Shown here: piece after piece, positions 18,557 to 23,639 of the stretch
How the letters are laid out: each line of letters opens with the position of its first letter
Numbering within the stretch: position 1 is the first letter of the stretch
Assembly: GCA_001021135.1 (NCBI GenBank)
Contig: LDJE01083282.1
Coordinates: forward strand, 1 to 23,639
Source: Selaginella kraussiana
Lineage: Eukaryota; Streptophyta; Lycopodiopsida; Selaginellales; Selaginellaceae
DNA: 23,639 nt
Reading direction: 5' to 3'
Notes under the pieces: model-generated
What the model was told of the DNA's origin: nothing
What the model saw: the letters and a program-made list of their open reading frames with translations, nothing else
Databases searched by the model: none
Program-made: the position numbers and the translations under genes

Positions 18557-19657
18557 ATGTTGGCTGTCATGAACAGCGGCAGCAGCGATGCGATGCTGGG
18601 AGCAGGAAGCCTCGAGCTCTTCCAATGGCCCACTGTTATCAAGGAGGAATCCTCGGACGATTCCTCGTCCAACAACAGCTACGAGCTTTCTGCAGCGGCA
18701 GCAGCGGCAACGGTAGCAGCAGCAGCAGAAGCCTCTCCATTCGCCAATGGTAAGCAAGCACATCACACTTGAATTGGCGCCAAGTTTCTAACCCGTTAAA
18801 AAACAGAGTGTTACAGCAGCTCGCCAGCAGCGGCAACACAACCTGGACGGGTCAAGTACAGGGGCGTGCGAAGGCGTCCGTGGGGGAAATGGGCAGCGGA
18901 GATCCGTGATCCCAAAAAGGCCGCACGCGTATGGTTGGGCACCTACGACACTCCCGAGGACGCCGCGCGTGCCTACGACATGGCTGCCCTGCGCTTCAGA
19001 GGCTCCAAGGCCAAGCTCAACTTTCCCAACGAATCGAGTCACGCAAGAAATGCCGCTTCCATCGTTATCAGTGACAGGCGGACACACAGGTCATCCGCCT
19101 CGTCCTCCTCATCGTCATCCTCACAGCAGCAGCAGCAGCAACTCCTCCAGTACCAAGCTACTATATTCCAGCAGCAGCAGCAGCAGGAGCAGCAGCAGCA
19201 GCAACAGCCGCAACAGCAAGAGAGTTTCACTTTCTTTCAGCAGCAGCCGCAGCAGTCGGTGAACTACGGCAACTACTACTACTACGGGCCAACATCCTCA
19301 GAGAGCTATGGCAGCAGCAGCCAGCAGCATGATCATCACTATAATCCAGTGTTGAACTTGTCTTCATCGGCGGCCTCATCAGCCGCGGCCTCGTCTACTC
19401 AATTATGGCAAAGACGAAGCAATATGGGAATCCCACAGCTCCGCACCCAGTGGCAGGTGCAAGCACCACCAGTCCAGTCGCCCGCGCCGCCGCTTCAAGC
19501 GGAGGAGCTGTCGTTGGAGCAAATATTCGCTCAACCTGCTGCCGGCGGCGGCTTTGCACATTCGCCTGGATATTCTCCAAGCGTGATTCTGAGAATGCTA
19601 GAGGAACCTTCTCCAAGATGGGGCATGCTCGAAGAGGATGTAACAGAGAAGCATTGA
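18557..19657 (+). CDS. AP2/ERF transcription factor (ERF subfamily)
   Basis: Two exons (18557-18749, 18807-19657) give 347 residues. The single AP2 domain spans about 81-138: [20 protein letters not shown], then [19 protein letters not shown] and GSKAKLNFP. Ala and Asp in AAEIRD are the positions that distinguish ERF from DREB proteins, favouring GCC-box binding in the nucleus. The wording of the domain resembles group X (ABR1/RAP2.6-like), but that is a loose call. N-terminal residues 30-45 are acidic and Ser-rich, a plausible activation segment. After the domain come Ser and long Gln-rich stretches (about 150-225) encoded by CAG/CAA runs. A second in-frame ATG four codons downstream is an alternative start. 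The single intron lies before the AP2 domain. The stop is 91 bp upstream of the SMT1 start on the same strand. Confidence 0.92.
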
Positions 19658-19726
19658 ATGAATGTCCTAAGAATGGATTTTTAGAATATTCTCTTTGTTA
19701 AGAAGAAAATCTAATCTTATTAAGCA

Positions 19727-19734
19727 TAGGGTTT
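19727..19734 (+). promoter_or_regulatory. Telo-box in the SMT1 leader
   Basis: An exact TAGGGTTT lies 14 bp upstream of the SMT1 start codon, within the 91-bp gap after the ERF stop. Its position mirrors the telo-box before the NRP start codon. Confidence 0.45.
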
Positions 19735-19748
19735 GAACTAGTTCTGCT

Positions 19749-21375
19749 ATGGCAAAGACGGGAGCGCTGGATCTCGCCAATGGCATGGGAGGAAGCGTTG
19801 CCCATGACGACGTGATCTCTGCTGTGGAACAGTGAGTGCTTGCTTGTGGGTGGTCTAACCTGTCTTCATCATCAGGTATGAAAAGTACCATGCCTACCAT
19901 GGCGGAGAGGAGCAATCCCGCAAGTCAAACTACACGGACATGGTGCGTTCGTCAAACCAGTTTTGTTTCTCGTTTTCCTGATTCTTTCTCGTCTCGCGTT
20001 GGTATAGGTGAACAAGTACTACGATCTTTCTACCAGCTTCTACGAATACGGCTGGGGTCAGTCGTTCCACTTTGCTAACAGGTAGCACAGTTAGATCTGT
20101 AGCTTCTTGGGATGTAGTTTAACTATCCACTCGTCGCCAGGCTTCAGGATGAGACGCTACAGGAAAGCCTCAAGCGTCACGAGCATTATCTGGCCCTTCG
20201 CCTTCAGCTGGAGCCTGGCATGAAGGTGCTTGTCCATCATTAGCTGTTGAGTTTGATCCTCAGTCTGTTGTTTCACCAGGTCCTTGATGTTGGCTGCGGA
20301 ATCGGTGGGCCATTGCGCGAAATCGCGAGATTCAGGTAGATTGTTTTGCATGCCTATCATTCTATCGAAACCTTTGGTATTATACAGCAACACTTCCGTT
20401 ACGGGACTCAACAACAATGCTTACCAGATTTCTCGCGGTCAGGTGAGATCCCGCACTGACATTGCATAGAATATAAAGCTCACATGATTTTATTCAGCAA
20501 TTGAACATCAAGTATGAACTGGACAAGACTTGCGACTTCGTCAAGGTAAGCGTTTTTCTCTCGTCCCTTTGTCTGGCAGCTAAATGTATTGCGGCATTTG
20601 TAGGCTGATTTCATGAACATGCCTATTGGCAAGGACACTTACGATGCCGTGTATGCTATCGAAGCCACCTGCCATGCTCCCGATCCTGTAAAGCCTTTTG
20701 CTGCTGCATTAAACAGCCACTAAACGTGCGCTACTGTTTCAGGTTGGAGTGTACCAGGAAATTCTGAGGGTGCTCAAACCAGGCCAGTGTTTCGCGGGAT
20801 ACGAGTGGTGCGTGACCGACGCCTACGACCCCAACAACGAGGAGCACAAAAAGATCAAGGTTTGTTGAGTGGTCCCGTGCCAGAATTTGACGCTCATTAT
20901 TTGCACAGGCCGAGATCGAGCTGGGCAATGGTCTACCCGATGTCAGATCGACAAGGGAGTGCTTGGAAGCGCTCAAGAAGGCAGGATTTGAGGTAACGCA
21001 ATGCATAAACGAAAGCACCGATGATAGGTGGTGTGGTTGCAGGTGCTTGTTGAGGAGGATCTCGCAAAGACGTCGCCGGTGGCGTGGTACCTGCCATTGG
21101 ACCCCACGCATTTCTCCTTGTCCAGCTTCCGCCTGTCAAAGATTGGACGTCTCGTCACCCGCAACATGGTGAAGGTGTTGGAGACCCTCCGCATTGCTCC
21201 CGAGGGCAGCCAGCGAGTGAGCCTCTTCTTGGAGAAGGCTGCTGACGGACTGGTCGCGGGTGGAAGGTAAAAAAAAAAGTTGCACTCCTCTTCTCGTTTT
21301 CACCGTCTTTTTTTTACCAGGAAGGAGATCTTCACCCCCATGTACTTCTTCTTGGCTCGCAAACCACTTGCGTGA
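19749..21375 (+). CDS. SMT1: Sterol C24-methyltransferase (cycloartenol-C24-methyltransferase, SMT1)
   Basis: Twelve exons: 19749-19831, 19876-19942, 20008-20081, 20141-20225, 20280-20335, 20388-20442, 20498-20545, 20604-20687, 20743-20859, 20909-20992, 21043-21266, 21321-21375. The product has 343 residues (Arabidopsis SMT1 is about 336). The sterol-binding motif [12 protein letters not shown] lies at about 65-76; the AdoMet site [18 protein letters not shown] starts at 104; ATCHAPDP and [13 protein letters not shown] are later conserved sterol-methyltransferase motifs. The enzyme adds a methyl group from AdoMet to C24 of cycloartenol, the first committed step to phytosterols, at the ER. The lack of an N-terminal membrane helix separates SMT1 from SMT2. 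All introns are short GT-AG. The gene converges with the arabinogalactan-type gene, with 117 bp between stop codons. Confidence 0.96.
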
Positions 21376-21492
21376 TTTTCTCGCCTATTTATTTATTTTT
21401 ACAATTTTTTCTAAATGGAAAACAAAATCACATTTCGATATACGAAGAAGAAAAAGAATGAAGTAGCCAACCACGCAAGTTAAAGTAGTACT

Positions 21493-21975
21493 CTAGAAAC
21501 GCATGCGACCACCTGGTCCCGACGCCCGCTTCTCGTTGTTCTTCCTCGTCACGTAAATGTAGCCGCCGCCCACCACGACCACGACGCCCAGGATCACGCC
21601 GAATGCAACGCCCGCCTTGGCACCGCCGCTCATGCCCTTGCTCGTCTTCTGGTCGTCCGTAACACCACTGTTGTCGCTGCTCGCCTCTGGGGCAGGGGAT
21701 GGCGGCGACAAGGGGCCAGATTCGTCATCTTGATCGGGCGAGGGAGCGGATGCCGGGGCCTCCGTTGGAGTGGGAGCCGGCGTCTGAGCGGGAGCCGGCG
21801 TCGGTGCAGAACCAAGTTCCGGGCTTGGGGATGGCGCAAGACCCGGGCTTGCTGGTGACGCTGCGCCGCCACTGCCGCCTACCTGGGGACCTGGAGCTGG
21901 AGCTGGAGCTGGTGACTGCGGCAAGGCGAAATTGGCGCAGAGGAGGAGGAGCAGCAAGACGAAGAGCTTCTCCAT
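21493..21975 (-). CDS. Arabinogalactan-type cell-surface protein with transmembrane anchor
   Basis: Single exon, 160 residues. A signal peptide covers about 1-20 (MEKLFVLLLLLLCANFALPQ). Residues 21-100 are dominated by SPAPAPAPGP-like, TPAPTPTEAPAS and LSPPSPAPEA stretches, the non-contiguous Pro context that is hydroxylated and O-glycosylated with arabinogalactan. Instead of a GPI signal, a hydrophobic helix at about 120-142 (GVAFGVILGVVVVVGGGYIY) is followed by a basic 18-residue tail (VTRKNNEKR...RMRF), so the protein likely spans the plasma membrane once with a cytosolic tail. Classical AGPs carry GPI anchors; this layout matches a smaller set of AGP-like single-pass proteins. Partners are unknown. 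It is head to head with eIF4B. Confidence 0.8.
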   Translation of the reverse strand: MEKLFVLLLLLLCANFALPQSPAPAPAPGPQVGGSGGAASPASPGLAPSPSPELGSAPTPAPAQTPAPTPTEAPASAPSPDQDDESGPLSPPSPAPEASSDNSGVTDDQKTSKGMSGGAKAGVAFGVILGVVVVVGGGYIYVTRKNNEKRASGPGGRMRF

Positions 21976-22309
21976 TTTTGCGATCTTGCAAAAGTAGAAC
22001 GAAGCCAGAAAATAGATTTAGGGAAAGAAAGATTGAAATGCAAATGGGCATTCCCCATAAATTGAGCTGGGAACTCACCTCAGATGAAAGTGCGCCCCGC
22101 AGATCCGCCGCCGCCGCTGCGCGCCCCTAAACTCCGAAGAAAGGCGCCAAAGCCCACCACTGCCCCCCTTTGCCACTTAACCACAGTTAACCCGACGCGC
22201 CACCGCCATTTTAACATTAATTCACTTTCGGTTAACAAACGAGAAAATCTGCGAGTTCGAGTCCCGTCTACCACTTGTTCGCAGCCCAGCCCTAACCCTA
22301 AGCGGGGAA
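21976..22309. promoter_or_regulatory. Divergent promoter, AGP-like / eIF4B, with double telomeric motif
   Basis: This 334-bp segment separates the two start codons. CCCTAACCCTAA at 22290-22301, two telomere-type units, ends 8 bp before the eIF4B ATG and acts in other plants as a telo-box in translation genes. GTTAAC occurs twice (in TTAACCACAGTTAACCC and TCGGTTAACAAAC). No further gene is seen. Confidence 0.5.
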
Positions 22310-23480
22310 ATGGCGCGTCCGTGGGGCGGCGGCGCGAGCAAGCCATGGGCGGACGACGTGGAAGCGGCACCCCCGCTACCTGCGGAGGCGTTCCCCTCAC
22401 TCGGCGAGGCGGCCGCCACCAAGTCATCCAAGAAGAAGAAGGGCCAGACCGTGACTCTGTCGCTCGGCGAACTTCACACTGGCAAGTACGTCGGCCCCGC
22501 CGCTAAGCGTGCCGCTGTCGGTGGCGGCGGTGCCGGCGGAATTTTCTCGGATGCCAACAAGCTCACGTCCGAGGAGATGATGGCACTCCCCACAGGGCCC
22601 AGGGAGCGCACTGAGGAAGAGCTCGCCGAGCTGACCAGCGGGCGCCTCGGTGGTGGGTTCAGGGACTTCCGAGGTGACCGCGGTGGTGAACGCGGTGACC
22701 GTGACCAACGTGGTTTCGGCTTCGACAGGGAGAGGGAAGCATCCAGGGCGGACGAAAGCAGTGACTGGGGAGCCAACAAGAGCGCCGCCGCTGGCGGTGG
22801 TCGCGGCAGGTACGACGCTGGTGGTGGTGGCGGCAAATACGATTCCGCTAGTGGTGGCGGGGACAGGGATGGACCCTCCAGGGCGGATGAAGTGGATAGC
22901 TGGACCTCCGGCAAGAAGTTCGTCCCGTCGTCGGACACGAGGAGGTCCGGATTCGACGAGCCGAGAGGGGGTGGGATAAGTAAGGCCGATGCAGACGACA
23001 ATTGGTCCAACAAGAAGTTTTCGCCCTCGTCCACCCGCGAGCCAAGCCGGGACACGGACAAGTGGTCGTTCAGGAGATCCGAGGACGATCCCAATGGTGC
23101 AGACGGCGAGAGGTGGTCCAGGCGTCCACTTGGGGATGAACCACGACGCACCAGCGGTGAGCGACCCCGCCTCAACTTGCAGCCGAGGACGCTACCCGTG
23201 GAGCACCTTGCTCCTCCCAAAGTGGTGGATAACAGGTAACTAACTGCTGCATAATCCGGCCATGCATTGAGTTTGTTTCCGTCTTATATGAATCAGACCG
23301 GAGGGCGACGACGACAAGGGCGCCACTGGTCACCTGGCCAAGGAGATGGAGCAGAAAGCCAAGGTTTGGGATGGAACCTCTTCCTGGAGGAAGAACAGCG
23401 AGGAGGCGCCCAGGCCCAATGCATGGAAGAAGGCAGACAATGTTACTCCAAAGGACCCTTCCAACCTTGATCGTTGGTGA
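22310..23480 (+). CDS. EIF4B: Plant eukaryotic translation initiation factor 4B (eIF4B)
   Basis: Two exons (22310-23235, 23297-23480) give 369 residues. The N-terminus MARPWGGGASKPWADD and the AEAFPSLGEA block are typical of plant eIF4B; LTSEEMMALPTGPRERTEEE follows. The middle is Gly/Arg/Asp-rich (RGDRGGERGDRDQRG) with repeated ADE-x-D-x-W and KKF-x-PSS units, a disordered RNA-binding region. The second exon ends with DGTSWRKNSEEAPRPNAWKK and a terminal LDRW. Plant eIF4B scaffolds eIF4A, eIF3 and PABP and stimulates helicase activity in the cytoplasm. It lacks the RRM seen in the mammalian protein, as plant members do. It is shorter than angiosperm eIF4B (about 530), mainly in the middle. 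Confidence 0.92.
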
Positions 23481-23639
23481 ATTTGAGCTTTGTGTCTGAA
23501 TTGATGAAATAATAACTTTTACACCAGTGGTTAAAGTATCGTGTTTAACACAGAGCTAAAATTAGGGAACAAGAGAACGTCCCAATTACAAGGACGCACA
23601 ATTACAAGGAAGCAGAAGATAAAAAAGAAGATTGTGAAG
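23481..23639. other. 3' flank of eIF4B to the window edge, with short direct repeat
   Basis: No gene is seen. AAATAATAA near 23507 may serve as a poly(A) signal about 30 bp after the stop codon. CAATTACAAGGA occurs at 23583-23594 and 23599-23610, a 16-bp-period duplication of unknown meaning. Confidence 0.4.

Noticed and set aside
19116-19260. CAG-rich stretch in the ERF gene as a microsatellite element
   Set aside because: It is in-frame coding sequence for the Gln-rich domain, mixed with CAA, CCG and GAG codons, so it is treated as part of the CDS.
22474-23220. Minus-strand frame of 248 codons opposite eIF4B
   Set aside because: A Ser/Pro-rich antisense reading of the Gly/Arg/Asp-rich eIF4B exon; no recognisable motif and no promoter logic.

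Overview
The window reads as nuclear DNA of a seedless vascular plant, most likely a spikemoss (Selaginella; inference). Three observations point there. Genes are packed very tightly and most introns are only about 40-100 nt. Plastid proteins (a CRR6-type NDH assembly factor and a plastid-type ADP-glucose pyrophosphorylase large subunit) and plant-only families (CDPK, AP2/ERF, SMT1, an arabinogalactan-type protein, plant eIF4B) sit beside a CCDC113/CFAP263-type axonemal protein, which is expected only where flagellate sperm persist. A PPR protein of the PLS type is also present. Exon coordinates were built by hand from GT-AG junctions and reading phase. In every multi-exon gene the phases close without a stop codon.

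Layout: 326-2966 (+) MAU2/SCC4 cohesin loader, meeting a PPR gene (2975-4999, -) tail to tail with 8 bp between stop codons. A 52-residue one-TM small ORF (5036-5194, +) diverges from the PPR gene across 36 bp. A long minus-strand run follows: CRR6 (5256-6193), a CDPK (6220-8334), CFAP263/CCDC113-like (8407-9866), AGPase large subunit (10013-12580), a cysteine-rich HGGG-repeat zinc-finger protein of the WRKY19-like type (12999-14804) and Sec61-beta (15067-15366). The strand then switches across a 76-bp divergent promoter: NDUFAF2-like complex I assembly factor (15443-16184, +), NRP/SET histone chaperone (16556-17806, +), an AP2/ERF factor (18557-19657, +) and sterol C24-methyltransferase SMT1 (19749-21375, +). 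An arabinogalactan-type membrane protein (21493-21975, -) and eIF4B (22310-23480, +) finish the window head to head.

The genes do not form one pathway; this is a housekeeping neighbourhood with loose themes: NADH-dehydrogenase-type complex assembly in both organelles (CRR6 for plastid NDH, NDUFAF2 for mitochondrial complex I), chromatin (MAU2, NRP), signalling and transcription (CDPK, ERF, HGGG protein), and metabolism (AGPase for starch, SMT1 for sterols). I saw no transposon, virus-like element, CRISPR array, rRNA or tRNA. The most unusual non-coding structure is a bulged hairpin with a 22-nt arm preceded by a 20-bp tandem repeat (17976-18085), between the NRP and ERF genes. The most unusual gene-level points are the 8-bp convergent gap coinciding with a clipped PPR E motif, the tiny TM ORF, the ten-fold HGGG repeat protein, and the retained flagellar gene.
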